This document shows, piece by piece, positions 1 through 11,688 of a stretch of DNA of 64,000 bases. Both the position numbers and the translations under genes were made by a program. A model generated the notes under the pieces. That model made no database searches. It had not been told where the DNA came from and saw nothing but the letters and a program-made list of their open reading frames with translations. Each line of letters begins with the position of its first letter. Position 1 is the stretch's first letter. Location of the stretch: the NCBI GenBank assembly GCA_028564925.1, contig CM053029.1, positions 31,902,025-31,966,024 of the forward strand, read 5' to 3'. The DNA comes from Lithobates sylvaticus. Taxonomy: Eukaryota > Chordata > Amphibia > Anura > Ranidae.

Positions 1-561
1 TGGCACCTGTCACGTGTCCCAGATGACTGACAGGAGGGAGGGAGCCCTTCCTGCACGAGGGAAGTGATGTCACCTGCCCGGGCACTGAAGGAGGCAGACT
101 ACGAGGGACCCCCTAGCAACAGGCATTTAGAGGTGAGTTAAAAAAATAATCATTTCCAAATATTTTTCTTCTTTTTTTTATGAATTTTTTGGGGGTGCAA
201 CACCACTTTAATAGTTCGTATTATTAGTTAGTCATTCTTTAGAATTTTCAGATTTTCTTTCTTATGTTCGGATTTTCAAATTTACGGATTAACAAATTGC
301 GATCACAACGAATGACCCGAACAAAAAAAATGAAAAACAAATGAAATGTCTAATACATATCACCTCAAACGTGTTGCAGAAAATGAAAATGCAGTATTCT
401 ATGCAATACCCTGCAAGATTAAGAATAATTGTTAATGGGGACACTGATATGTTTGGTAATCCTGCAGCTGCTGCAGATAGGCTAGATAGGGGAGGTGGGT
501 GTTAATAATCATCCCATCTTGATTTTTTTTTTCCTCTCTTCTTTTCTTTATGGCTCTGGTA
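1..561. other. repeat-unit sequence without genes
   Basis: This is AT-rich, with gttcgg and attttcaaat motifs that weakly mirror 7950-8100 in inverted orientation. I see no gene. The equivalents are 8685-9247 and 19620-20178. Confidence 0.5.
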
Positions 562-762
562 CACTATATTGTCAAAAGTATTGAGACACTTGCCTTTACA
601 CACATAAACTTTAATGGCATCCCAGTCTTAGTCCGTAGGGTTCAATATTTAGTTGGCCCACCCATTGCAGCTACAACAGCTTCAACTCTTCTGGGAAGTC
701 TGTCCACAAGGTTTAGGAGTGTGTCTGGGAATGTTTGATCATTCTTCCAAAAGCGCATTTGT
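562..762 (-). mobile_element. Tc1-like transposon end fragment
   Basis: A terminal repeat beginning cactatattgtcaaaagta after a TA is followed by sequence whose minus strand encodes the C-terminal end of a Tc1 transposase (a VDRLPRRVEAVVAAMGG-like string with breaks). The rest of the element is missing. It is a different Tc1 subfamily from the one at 5419. Confidence 0.75.
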
Positions 763-2056
763 ATGGGTATAAATATCACATCAACTGCAATGATGGATTT
801 TGTTGTACAAGCCACTGCCACTAAGGGGTTAATATCCTACATATAATGTATATATACACCCAGTGCTAGGACAAGGTCATCAATTGCCCAAAGCAAAGAT
901 GCAAATTTCCAGCCCAATTCCAACCCCCCCCCCCAAAAAAAAGAAATCCCCCCTTTATTAGCACAAATCCTCTACCCCTCAAATTTCCCCTCCGAGCACA
1001 AAATCCTTTTCCCCCAACTCCAAATCCCCCTCCCAGCACAATTTACACTCCCTCAATTCCCCATCTTAGCACTACCCCCCCCCCCCCCCCTCAAATGTCC
1101 CCTGCTAGCACAAATGCCCCCCAGTCATCCCTACTAGCACAAATTCCAGGAATCCAAAACAACAGGGGACCCTAGGATAATCTATAAATTTAGCCGTAAT
1201 TGGTGGGCTCGCTCTCTTGGCCCAGGGACATCGGAGAGACCAGTCAGGAGCCACTGTCATGCTCGCAGCTTCATTGAGATACAGGGATATCCAGCCTCAC
1301 ACAAGCAACAGTACCCAGATCGATCTGCATCAGCACCAGAGGTTGAGTGACACCGCTCACCCCAGTGCCAGACACTCGGCTTCACAGCTACCCTTAGCAG
1401 TCTGAGGCATAGAGACATCTGTTCTCATCGCCATCCGTGGCTTCCTACCAACACTGCTGCAGTCCACTGTGCACTCGTCATTCTATCTTACCATTTGATC
1501 CAAAGCCTGCTCATCCCACCTTCTTGCACTAAAGTCCTATCTTCAGTCAGGATTGTTGGGAGGGCAGTCTGCCCAGCCTTTGCTCTGTACTTCTTCATAT
1601 ATGGACATGTTTACCCCCATCTCAATTAAGGAGATGTTGCTACCTTGCCTTCACCTCTCGCAAGCACCTACACTGTTAAAGGGCCCCAAACAATTGCCAG
1701 GAGAAGATAAATCCTCAAACACAAACTGACTTTTCCCTATACAGCTATCACCCACCCCAGGAGTGCCTCTCCTCTACCCATAGAAAACGACTACTTTCCT
1801 CCCCAATAGAGAGGGAATCTAACGGTCGTATATTATTTTTTCTTCAAAACTATCCTGCTGTTTACCCAAGGGGGGGTTCCCAGAGAGAAAGATTTTTTTT
1901 TTTTTTCGCTACTTTTTCAGGAGCTGAGGGAAGAAAGTACAATTCGATATTACACCGATATTGCACTCCTCCTTCAAGAGAGAAGTTTACTTTTTGAAGC
2001 CATTATTTTTCCATTAACATGTAAAAAGCCATATCTCAGTAACTGGGTCCCTTTAA
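763..2056. other. repeat-unit sequence with C-rich degenerate array
   Basis: From about 925 to 1130 there is a degenerate C-rich array (agcacaaat plus cccc runs) with poly-C tracts whose length differs between copies. The rest, to 2056, is unique-looking sequence in which I recognise no gene; no long open frame is shared by the copies. The equivalents are 9449-10762 and 20384-21449. Confidence 0.5.
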
Positions 2057-2060
2057 TTAA

Positions 2061-2983
2061 CTACTTCCCACCTGGCCACTGCACATAAACGGCCGGGTGG
2101 GAGCCTTCTACTTCTGACTGGATGTTCCTGAACATCCTTCAGAAGGAGGGGGATCGCGCGCGTGCCCACGCAGCGCCGCAATCCCGATATGCTCGTATCA
2201 CCCGGGCATCTCGGAACGGCAGGAGGGCTCTGTGATTGGCCCTTCTGATCACATGATGGCCATGTCCAATCACAGCCATCATGTAATGTAAACAAACAGC
2301 CGGTTGCTAGGCAATCGGCTCTCCTCTCCTCACGAGGAAGTCGTCGCTGAGGAGAGGAGAGCGGATTGCTGCAGCCGGCTGGTGATCAGTGAGTATGAGG
2401 TGTTTTTTTACAGCTTTTTACTCACTGATCACCAGTCTAGTGTAAAACAGTGTAAACACACATGTCCCCAAAACACACATGTCCCCAAATAATAAAATTG
2501 CATGTCCCCCACATATGTCCCACTAAAATCACACGTCCCAATGATCATTTGCACACACATGTCCGTGATCACCTGCACACATCTGTACATGATCATTTGC
2601 GTACATATGTCCGTGATGACACAAACCAATTATTATACACTTAACAGAATTTTTTTTTACTAAAAACATGTAGATGAATACATTTTGGCTTAAATTTATG
2701 ACAAAATTCGATTTTATTGGATTTCTTTTCAAATAGAAAGAAGAAAATATCGTTTTTTTTTCCAAATTTCCGCTATTTTTTTGCTTATATCGCAAAAAAT
2801 AAAAAACGGAGTCGTGAATAAATACCACCAAAATAAAGCTCTATTTGTGCAAACAAAATGATACAAATTTAATTTGGGTACAGCGTAGCAAGACCACGCA
2901 ATTTTCATTGAAAGTGCGAGAGCGCTGACAGCTAAAAATTGGGTTGGGAAGGAAGGGGGCGAAAGTGCCCTGTATTGTAGTGG
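2061..2983 (-). mobile_element. TTAA-flanked MITE (piggyBac-like), copy 1
   Basis: TTAA duplications lie at 2057-2060 and 2984-2987. The ends are ctacttcccacc and the complement of ccactacaatac. The right 250 bases, read on the minus strand, carry the module also found at 16740-16925 and 25210-25380 (agctgtcagcgctctcgc, ggtacagcg, agctttattttggtggta), so these are one family. The middle (2450-2630) is a degenerate acatgtcccc repeat. There is no transposase. Confidence 0.8.
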
Positions 2984-2987
2984 TTAA

Positions 2988-3817
2988 AGGAGAAACTCTT
3001 GTGACTCGCGGCTTATCCTTCCCAAGATTTAAGGAGAATACTTTACTTGAAAAGAGAGGCCACAGTTTATCACCATTCACTATAGTATCCAAAATTATAC
3101 CAGAGTTCCGTATGGACGTCCTCTATCCTATTAGTCAAATCTTTCAATTGTTCTCCAAATAGAGCCATTGATAATAAAGTCCATTTAAACCAACATGTCC
3201 CCCAAACATTTAAAAAAATTAAAATAAAAATTTTCATTTTTTTTGAAAGAGAGGAAAAAGTTTTTTTCACTTTGTGTCAGTCAGTAGATCAGCAGAGTAC
3301 TTGATAACAGAGCAGCACTGAAAGAAGATCCCTTTAAACAGCCATAACTACTACCAAGCAACTCAAATGATTCAAAAGGTTACCTGCTGAGGAGGGCAAA
3401 GGATTTTCTTTATATTGTTCAAACCAGGCTCCAAACACCACCAGGAGCAATTAATAGCCTAACAGCACAGAAGAGGAGAGTAGACTTTTTTTTTCACTTA
3501 TAAAGTCCATAGGTCAAATAGAGCAATTGATAGCAGCACAGCACAGTGCAGCAGGGTACAGCACAGAACAAAAAGTCTCTTTAAGCAGCTATAGGTACTA
3601 AACAATTCAAGCAGTTCAAAGGGTTAACTGTGAGGGAAGTAGGTTTTTCCTTGTGCTATTCAGAGCCAGGAACCCAAATCTGTGCTGCTTTCCCCTGTAA
3701 GTCCGCTTCACTGTATGGCAGGCCCGGACTGGGACAAAAAAATAGGCCCGGCATTTTAGACTGAGCAGCCAACTTTTCCAGGGACGGGGGGGGGGCGCGG
3801 GGGGGGGGGGCAGAGAT
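2988..3817. other. intervening sequence, internally repetitive
   Basis: There is no gene. Two related stretches (about 3150-3350 and 3500-3640) share caaatagagc, attgata, ataaagtcca, cagcagag and ctctttaa-like words, so it is probably an old diverged duplication. A poly-G tract at 3785-3810 has a different length in copy 2 (12487-12515). Confidence 0.45.
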
Positions 3818-4432
3818 GCTTTCTCCTTTGTCGCCGCCATCGTCTGGGGGTCTTGTTCTGACTTCAGGGGTCATGTCCCGCTCTTCTGTTCTTCTTGCCG
3901 GGCCTCCGCTTTCTTCTTCCAGCTCTTTTACTAGCGGTGGCCCGGGCTTCTGTCGCTGTCACCTTCTGCTTCTGCTTCTTCTTCTTCTTCCGATGTTGAC
4001 TCGTTGCTGTCTCCTCTTCTAATGGCTCAGACGTGTTGCGCTGCCAGTTATATAGGGACAAGGGGCGGGGCCACCGACTCATGTCACATGGTGACCCCGC
4101 CCCCATATGATGTCACAGTCCCGGAGGGTGCTGGGACTGTGACATCATATGAGGGCGGGGTCACCATGTGACATGAGCTGGTGGCCCCACCCCTTGTCCC
4201 TATATAACTGGCAGCGCAACACGTCTGAACCATTAGAAGAGGAGACAGCAACGAGTCCACATTGCAAGAAGGAAGAAGAAGCAGAAGGCAACGGTGACAG
4301 AAGCCCGGGCCACCGCTAGTAAAAGAGCTGGAAGAAGAAAGCGGAGGCCCGGCAAGAAGAACAGAAGAGCAGGACAAGACCCCTGAAGTCGGAACAAGAC
4401 CCCCAGACGACGGCGGCGACGAAGGAGAAAGC
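3818..4432. repeat. 615-bp near-perfect palindrome, copy 1
   Basis: The left arm (3818-4122) and right arm (4133-4432) are inverted copies around a 10-base loop. The inner arms carry cctatataac TATA-like boxes, gggcgggg GC boxes and tgacatcat CRE-like words, so each arm presents the same promoter-like string facing outward. The outer arms are purine-rich on the outgoing strand. Lys/Arg-rich open frames in the arms are composition effects. It could be a fold-back transposon or a palindromic promoter of a repeat-encoded transcript. Confidence 0.9.
4197..4210 (+). promoter_or_regulatory. TATA-like box in palindrome right arm
   Basis: The string cctatataactgg lies about 50 bases downstream of a CRE-like tgacatcat and a gggcgggg box. 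The mirrored copy lies near 4046-4060 on the minus strand. Promoter function is an inference from composition only. Confidence 0.25.
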
Positions 4433-5418
4433 CGGGCTCCTCCGCTAGTAAAAGAGCTAGCAGAAGATAGCGGAGGAGTCCGGCAAGAAGACCCCCCAAG
4501 ACAGAAGAAGACCCGTGGAGCTGTGCAATAAAGTATTTAAAAAAATTGTGTTTTTATTTACACTTTTTTCCCTAAGGTGAATGGGTAGGGGTACATCGTA
4601 CCCCATACTCATTCACATAGGGTGGGGGGCCGGGATCTGGGGGTCCCCTTATTAAAGGGGGCTCCCGGATTCCGATAAGCCCCCCCGCCCGCAGATCCCA
4701 ACAACCAACGGCCAGGGTTGTCGGAAGAGGCCCTTGTCCTCATCAACACGGGGACAAGGTGCTTTAGGGTGAGGGGGCCGCAGGGCCCCCCTTTCCCCAG
4801 GGCACCCCCCATGTTGAGGGCACGCGGCCTGGTACGGCTCAGGAGGGAGGGCGCTCACTCGTCCCCACCCCTTTCCTGACCGGCCGGGCTGCTTGCTCGG
4901 ATAAGGGTCTGATATGGATTTGGGGGGAACCCCCAAGCCGTTTTTTCGGCGTAGGGACTCCCCTTTAAATCCATACCAGGTGACGGGGCTAGCGAGGTGT
5001 CAATGTCACCGATCGAGGCGGCGGCATTCACTTCTTTCGCTAGTCCCATCTACCTGGAGTCACGTTCTAAATGTACAGACTTTTCTCCGTGTGTGGGGCA
5101 AGTCCGTTCATTTCAAAAGTCCCGCGGACTTCCGCCAATACTCCGGCGGATTGTCCGCCGGAAAAGTCTGGGCATGTGTGGGCAAGTCCACATTTTCGGA
5201 AAGTCCGGCGGACCTCCGCTGGAAAGTCCGGCGGATTAGTCCGCCGGACAGTCCTGCCGAAAAGTCAGATTGTGGCTTAATAACTGTTCAAGAGTTAGAC
5301 AAAAGGTGTTCTTCCTATGGAGGTTTCTCTATACTGCATTTACCCGGGTATATGTGTACTTTTCCACCAGGACTCCTGAGCCCTTTTGCTGATAATACCT
5401 GTTTGTACATTGGATGTA
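4433..5418. other. GC-rich repeat sequence with hairpin and CCGGCGGA cluster
   Basis: From 4440 to 4510 a segment repeats the end of the palindrome arm (gctagtaaaagagct). A hairpin lies at 4577-4616 (gtgaatgggtaggggtac and its inverse). From 4620 to 5060 there is GC-rich sequence of a style seen again near 26580-26640 (tatggatattaagggggac). From 5120 to 5270 the 9-mers tccggcgga and tccgccgga recur several times in both orientations. There is no gene. The copy 2 equivalent is 13140-14124. Confidence 0.5.
4527..4532 (+). terminator. AATAAA polyadenylation signal candidate
   Basis: AATAAA lies about 320 bases downstream of the TATA-like box and is followed by an A-run and a T/G-rich stretch (attgtgtttttattt). 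Together they could bound a short transcript. It recurs near 13236 in copy 2. Confidence 0.3.
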
Positions 5419-5636
5419 CGGTGCCTTGAAAAAGTATTCATACCTCTTGAAATTTTCCACATTTTGTCATGTTAAAACCAAAAACATAAATGCATTTTAT
5501 TGGGATTTTATGTGATTGACCAACACAAAGTGGCACATAATTGTGAAGTGGAAGGAAAATTATAAATGTTTTTCAAATTTTCTTACAAATAAATATGTGA
5601 AAAGTGTGAGGTGCATTTGTATGGCGCCCCCCTGAG

Positions 5637-6655
5637 TCAATACTTTGTAGAACCACATTTCACTGCAATTACAGCTGCAAGTCTTTTTGGGGATGTCTCT
5701 ACCAGCTTTTCACATCTAGAGAGGGACATTTTTGCCCATTCTTCTTTGCAAAATATCTCAAGTTCTGTCAGATTGGATGGAGAGCGTCTGTGAACAGCAA
5801 TTTTCAAGTCTTGCCATAGATTCTCAATTGGATTTAGGTCTGGACTGTGACTGGGCCATTCTAACACATGAATATGCTTTGATCTAAACCATTCCATTGT
5901 AGCTCTGGCTGTATGTTTAGGGTCGTTGTCCTGCTGGAAGGTGAACTTCCACCCAAGTCTAAAGCCTTTTGCAAACTCTAAATGGTTTTCTTCTAAGATT
6001 GCCCTTTATTTGGCTCCATCCATCTTCCAATCAACTCTGACCAGCTTCCCTGTCCCTGCTGAAGAAAAACATCCCCACAACATGATGCTGCCACCGCCAT
6101 GTTTCACGGTGGGGATGGTGTGTTCAGGGTGATGTGCAGTGTTAGTTTTCCACCACATATAACGTTTTGTTTTTAGGCCAAAAAGTTCAATTTTGGTCTC
6201 ATCTGAGCAGAGCACCTTCTTCCACATGTTTGCTGTGTCCCCCACATGGCTTCTTGCAAACTGCAAATGGCACTTCTTATGGCTTTCTTTCAACAATGTC
6301 TTTCTTCTTGTCACTCTTCCATAAAGGGCAGATTTGTGGAGAGCACGACTAATAGTTGTCCTGTGGACAGATTCTCCCACCTGAGCTGTGGATCTCTGCA
6401 GCTCCTCCAGAGTCACCATGGACCTCTTGGCTCTTCTCTGATGAATGCTCTCCTTGCCAGGCTGGTCAGTTTAGGTGGGCGGCCTTGTCTTGGTAGGTTT
6501 GCAGTTGTGCCATACTCTTTCCATTTTCCGATGATGGATTGAACAGAGCTCTGTGAGATGTTCAAAGCTTGGGATATTTTTTTATAACCTAACCCTCCTT
6601 TACACTTCTCCACAACTTTATCCCTGACCTGTCTGGTGTGTTCCTTGGCCTTCAT
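5637..6655 (-). pseudogene. Tc1-family DD34E transposase, broken
   Basis: Read on the minus strand, the protein starts MKAKEHTRQVRDKVVEK and holds a helix-turn-helix (GLGYKKISQALNISQSSVQS), a GRPPKLT AT-hook-like motif, then the catalytic region: first D in LCSDETKIELFG, second D in QQDNDPKHTA, E in SPDLNPIENLWQDLK. A frameshift lies near 6413-6420 (REEPRGPW against MVTLEELQRS), and a stop replaces the codon after KMDGAK near 6004; downstream the frame stays open to LVETSPKRLAAVIAVKCG. The family cuts and pastes at TA sites. This copy cannot make a full enzyme. Its order and length match Tc1/Sleeping Beauty relatives of about 340 residues. Confidence 0.93.
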
Positions 6656-6879
6656 GCTGCTGTTTTTTTCACTAAGGTTCTCTAACAAATCTCTGAGGGC
6701 TTCACAGAACAGCTGTATTTATACTGAGATTAAATTACACACAGGTGGACTCTTTTTACTAATTAGGTGACTTCTGAATTCAATTGATTCCACTAGATTT
6801 TAGTTAGGGGTTGTTCACACAACTTACACTTTTCATTTTTGAATTTCACACTTTGATTCATTCTTTATATTTACATATT

Positions 6880-7085
<206 letters not shown>

Positions 7086-7418
7086 ATACACAATACATCA
7101 TGGAGTATTATTAGCTAGGTTATGTGACCCACATTTGTGTGATTCTGTTACACAAATAAAAAGGCATTGAAATTTATTTTGGAGTGCGGCCGTCCAGAGT
7201 GTTTCAATCTATCCTTTTTAGTTAGGGGTGTCAGAGTAACGGGGGCTGAATACAAATGCACCCCATACTTTTCACATATTTACTTGTAAAAAAAATTAAA
7301 ACCATTTATCATTTTTCTTCAATTTAACAATTATGTGGCACTGTGTTGTTGTCCTACACGTAAAATGACAAAATGTGGAAAATTTCAAGGGGTATGAATA
7401 CCTTTTCAAGGCACTGTA

Positions 7419-7780
7419 TGTACTGTTATTAATCTCTTCTTATATAAAGCGGATATTATTTCTATACTGGTGTGTATTTACTGTATGGTTAATGTTATAT
7501 GCTGGTTGTTGCAGTAGTTCTTCTGCTCCCAATGACTTTGATTAGACTACTGGTTACTTTTCCAGGTAGAGAGTCCCCTCATCACAGAGGTCCTGTCCTG
7601 GGTGGGGGCACTGCCATCTTTATTAACAAACCCACTCTTCCACTTAGCGAATGTTCTAGTTGTATTTTTTACCTACAGGTTAAGTGCAATATCCTGTTTG
7701 AGGAGGGCCATATCTTATAACCCACCCAAAGGAGGGCTACACATGGATAGGATTAACACTTTTCTCCCATACTTTTGCAG
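7419..7780 (+). other. intron-like sequence upstream of microexon
   Basis: This is not recognisably a transposon. It includes a hydrophobic open stretch (7499-7560, MLVVAVVLLLPMTLIRLLV) ending in an acceptor-like ttacttttccag at 7565, then a run reading R-E-S-P-H-H-R in phase 1 before a weak GT at 7590. A second cag follows a pyrimidine tract at 7678. Coding status is unproven. The copy 2 equivalent is 16131-16492. Confidence 0.35.
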
Positions 7781-7807
7781 GTGATGAATCTAGGTCTGGC
7801 TACATTG
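7781..7807 (+). other. candidate 27-nt phase-1 microexon, copy 1
   Basis: An acceptor with a pyrimidine tract (ttttctcccatacttttgcag) ends at 7780, and a consensus donor GTAAGT starts at 7808. The 27 nt between them are open only in frame 0 (VMNLGLATL) and in phase 1, where they read D-E-S-R-S-G-Y-I. A related 27-nt segment at 24589-24615 is open through its last codon only in phase 1 (G-E-S-T-F-I-I-L). Phase-1 exons of 27 nt occur, for example, as heptad-type exons of butyrophilin-like genes and as cytoplasmic-tail exons of MHC class I, but nothing here allows naming the gene. Confidence 0.4.
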
Positions 7808-7813
7808 GTAAGT

Positions 7814-8122
7814 ACATTTTCATACAATGTCATAACATTTTTAACACATTACTATTTTGACCTCAAATATGTATACAAGTTTTGTGTTTGCTTTTTTTTT
7901 TTTTTCATTATTCTGTTTACATTAGTAACAATATGCATATAGATGTTTAACAAATTTTGACAAATTTGTTAATTCGGAAATATCCGAATTAATGAACACA
8001 CGTTTAACGAATTTTTCCGATTATTCAAAAATTCTCACATTTGAAAATTTGGAAATTCTGAAATTCCGAAAATTCGAAAATATGAAATAATAACTAATAA
8101 TAACTTAACTATTACTAACTAT
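7814..8122. other. AT-rich intron-like sequence
   Basis: This is AT-rich with many ttcgaa/ccgaaa words. I see no gene or recognisable element except the start of the inverted repeat that follows. Confidence 0.4.
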
Positions 8123-8434
8123 TTAAATTATATGTATTGGAATTTCCTTTCATAATTGTCTGTTAGTGAACGTAATGAATACAAATTCATCCGAAGTTAC
8201 GAGATATCCAAAATAACGAATGTCGTATCTAAACAAACAAATTAATAATAATAAATAACAATAATAATAAAAACATTTTATTATTATTATTGATAATATT
8301 TATTATTCATTTCATTCCATTTGTTCAGATGCAGCATTCGTTATTTCAGATAATTTGTAACTTCGGATAAATTCCTATTTATTACGTTCAATAACAACCA
8401 AATTTGAAAGGAAATTCCAATACCTATAATTTAA
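8123..8434. repeat. AT-rich inverted repeat (MITE-like), copy 1
   Basis: The arms (8123-8270 and about 8287-8434) share tattggaatttcctttca, gaacgtaat, atccgaagtta and aataacgaatg in inverted orientation around an (ATT)n centre. Both ends lie at TTTAAATTATA, so a TTAA target duplication is possible but cannot be separated from the repeat itself. Confidence 0.75.
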
Positions 8435-8684
8435 AGAGGAGTATCCACAAAAAAAAATAATTAAAAGTCAGCAGCTACAAATACTGCAGCTGCTGACTTT
8501 TAATAATCGGGCACTTAGCTGTTCCGGGGTCCATCGATGCCGGGGGTCGAAGCTCAGCTCTTCCCCCGATCCGCTCGGCGGCGCTGGCATTGCAACTGTG
8601 GGCATCAGGCTGTGGCTTCACAGCCGGGCACCCACTGCGCATGTGCGAGCGGCGCCATGCGCCATGATTGGTCGCCCAGTCATC
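8435..8684. other. repeat-unit sequence without genes
   Basis: This is GC-richer sequence containing cagcagctgc words and a gtcgcccagtcatctggcac stretch leading into the next unit. No gene is seen. The copy 2 equivalent is split by the insertion at 18191-19418. Confidence 0.45.
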
Positions 8685-9247
8685 TGGCACCTGTCACGTG
8701 TCCCAGATGACTGACAGGAGGGAGGGAGCCCTTCCTGCACGAGGGAAGTGATGTCACCTGCCCGGGCACTGAAGGAGGCAGACTACGAGGGACCCCCTAG
8801 CAACAGGCATTTAGAGGTGAGTTAAAAAAATAATCATTTCCAAATATTTTTCTTCTTTTTTTTATGAATTTTTTGGGGGTGCAACACCACTTTAATAGTT
8901 CGTATTATTAGTTAGTCATTCTTTAGAATTTTCAGATTTTCTTTCTTATGTTCGGATTTTCAAATTTACGGATTAACAAATTGCGATCACAACGAATGAC
9001 CCGAACAAAAAAAATGAAAAACAAATGAAATGTCTAATACATATCACCTCAAACGTGTTGCAGAAAATGAAAATGCAGTATTCTATGCAATACCCTGCAA
9101 GATTAAGAATAATTGTTAATGGGGACACTGATATGTTTGGTAATCCTGCAGCTGCTGCAGATAGGCTAGATAGGGGAGGTGGGTGTTAATAATCATCCCA
9201 TCTTGATTTTTTTTTTTTCCTCTCTTCTTTTCTTTATGGCTCTGGTA

Positions 9248-9448
9248 CACTATATTGTCAAAAGTATTGAGACACTTGCCTTTACACACATAAACTTTAA
9301 TGGCATCCCAGTCTTAGTCCGTAGGGTTCAATATTTAGTTGGCCCACCCATTGCAGCTACAACAGCTTCAACTCTTCTGGGAAGTCTGTCCACAAGGTTT
9401 AGGAGTGTGTCTGGGAATGTTTGATCATTCTTCCAAAAGCGCATTTGT
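9248..9448 (-). mobile_element. Tc1-like end fragment, copy 2
   Basis: This is the second copy of the fragment at 562-762, nearly identical, so the fragment was already in the unit before the recent duplication. Confidence 0.75.
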
Positions 9449-10766
9449 ATGGGTATAAATATCACATCAACTGCAATGATGGATTTTGTTGTACAAGCCA
9501 CTGCCACTAAGGGGTTAATATCCTACATATAATGTATATATACACCCAGTGCTAGGACAAGGTCATCAATTGCCCAAAGCAAAGATGCAAATTTCCAGCC
9601 CAATTCCAACCCCCCCCCCAAAAAAAAGAAATCCCCCCTTTATTAGCACAAATCCTCTACCCCTCAAATTTCCCCTCCGAGCACAAAATCCTTTTCCCCC
9701 AACTCCAAATCCCCCTCCCAGCACAATTTACACTCCCTCAATTCCCCATCTTAGCACTACCCCCCCCCCCCCCCCCCCCCTCAAATGTCCCCTGCTAGCA
9801 CAAATGCCCCCCAGTCATCCCTACTAGCACAAATTCCAGGAATCCAAAACAACAGGGGACCCTAGGATAATCTATAAATTTAGCCGTAATTGGTGGGCTC
9901 GCTCTCTTGGCCCAGGGACATCGGAGAGACCAGTCAGGAGCCACTGTCATGCTCGCAGCTTCATTGAGATACAGGGATATCCAGCCTCACACAAGCAACA
10001 GTACCCAGATCGATCTGCATCAGCACCAGAGGTTGAGTGACACCGCTCACCCCAGTGCCAGACACTCGGCTTCACAGCTACCCTTAGCAGTCTGAGGCAT
10101 AGAGACATCTGTTCTCATCGCCATCCGTGGCTTCCTACCAACACTGCTGCAGTCCACTGTGCACTCGTCATTCTATCTTACCATTTGATCCAAAGCCTGC
10201 TCATCCCACCTTCTTGCACTAAAGTCCTATCTTCAGTCAGGATTGTTGGGAGGGCAGTCTGCCCAGCCTTTGCTCTGTACTTCTTCATATATGGACATGT
10301 TTACCCCCATCTCAATTAAGGAGATGTTGCTACCTTGCCTTCACTGTATACAGATCTGACTCAATCGCAAGCACCTACACTGTTAAAGGGCCCCAAACAA
10401 TTGCCAGGAGAAGATAAATCCTCAAACACAAACTGACTTTTCCCTATACAGCTATCACCCACCCCAGGAGTGCCTCTCCTCTACCCATAGAAAACGACTA
10501 CTTTCCTCCCCAATAGAGAGGGAATCTAACGGTCGTATATTATTTTTTCTTCAAAACTATCCTGCTGTTTACCCAAGGGGGGGTTCCCAGAGAGAAAGAT
10601 TTTTTTTTTTTTCGCTACTTTTTCAGGAGCTGAGGGAAGAAAGTACAATTCGATATTACACCGATATTGCACTCCTCCTTCAAGAGAGAAGTTTACTTTT
10701 TGAAGCCATTATTTTTCCATTAACATGTAAAAAGCCATATCTCAGTAACTGGGTCCCTTTAATTAA

Positions 10767-11688
10767 CTACTTCCCACCTGGCCACTGCACATAAACGGCC
10801 GGGTGGGAGCCTTCTACTTCTGACTGGATGTTCCTGAACATCCTTCAGAAGGAGGGGGATCGCGCGCGTGCCCACGCAGCGCCGCAATCCCGATATGCTC
10901 GTATCACCCGGGCATCTCGGAACGGCAGGAGGGCTCTGTGATTGGCCCTTCTGATCACATGATGGCCATGTCCAATCACAGCCATCATGTAATGTAAACA
11001 AACAGCCGGTTGCTAGGCAATCGGCTCTCCTCTCCTCACGAGGAAGTCGTCGCTGAGGAGAGGAGAGCGGATTGCTGCAGCCGGCTGGTGATCAGTGAGT
11101 ATGAGGTGTTTTTTTACAGCTTTTTACTCACTGATCACCAGTCTAGTGTAAAACAGTGTAAACACACATGTCCCCAAAACACACATGTCCCCAAATAATA
11201 AAATTGCATGTCCCCCACATATGTCCCACTAAAATCACACGTCCCAATGATCATTTGCACACACATGTCCGTGATCACCTGCACACATCTGTACATGATC
11301 ATTTGCGTACATATGTCCGTGATGACACAAACCAATTATTATACACTTAACAGAATTTTTTTTTACTAAAAACATGTAGATGAATACATTTTGGCTTAAA
11401 TTTATGACAAAATTCGATTTTATTGGATTTCTTTTCAAATAGAAAGAAGAAAATATCGTTTTTTTTCCAAATTTCCGCTATTTTTTTGCTTATATCGCAA
11501 AAAATAAAAAACGGAGTCGTGAATAAATACCACCAAAATAAAGCTCTATTTGTGCAAACAAAATGATACAAATTTAATTTGGGTACAGCGTAGCAAGACC
11601 ACGCAATTTTCATTGAAAGTGCGAGAGCGCTGACAGCTAAAAATTGGGTTGGGAAGGAAGGGGGCGAAAGTGCCCTGTATTGTAGTGG
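10767..11688 (-). mobile_element. TTAA-flanked MITE, copy 2
   Basis: This is the same insertion as 2061-2983, carried along by the segmental duplication. Its TTAA duplications are at 10763-10766 and 11689-11692. Confidence 0.8.

Noticed and set aside
3864-4377. Lys/Arg-rich and Ser/Leu-rich open frames in the palindrome
   Set aside because: The same sequence is mirrored in the other arm and the frames follow purine/pyrimidine bias.
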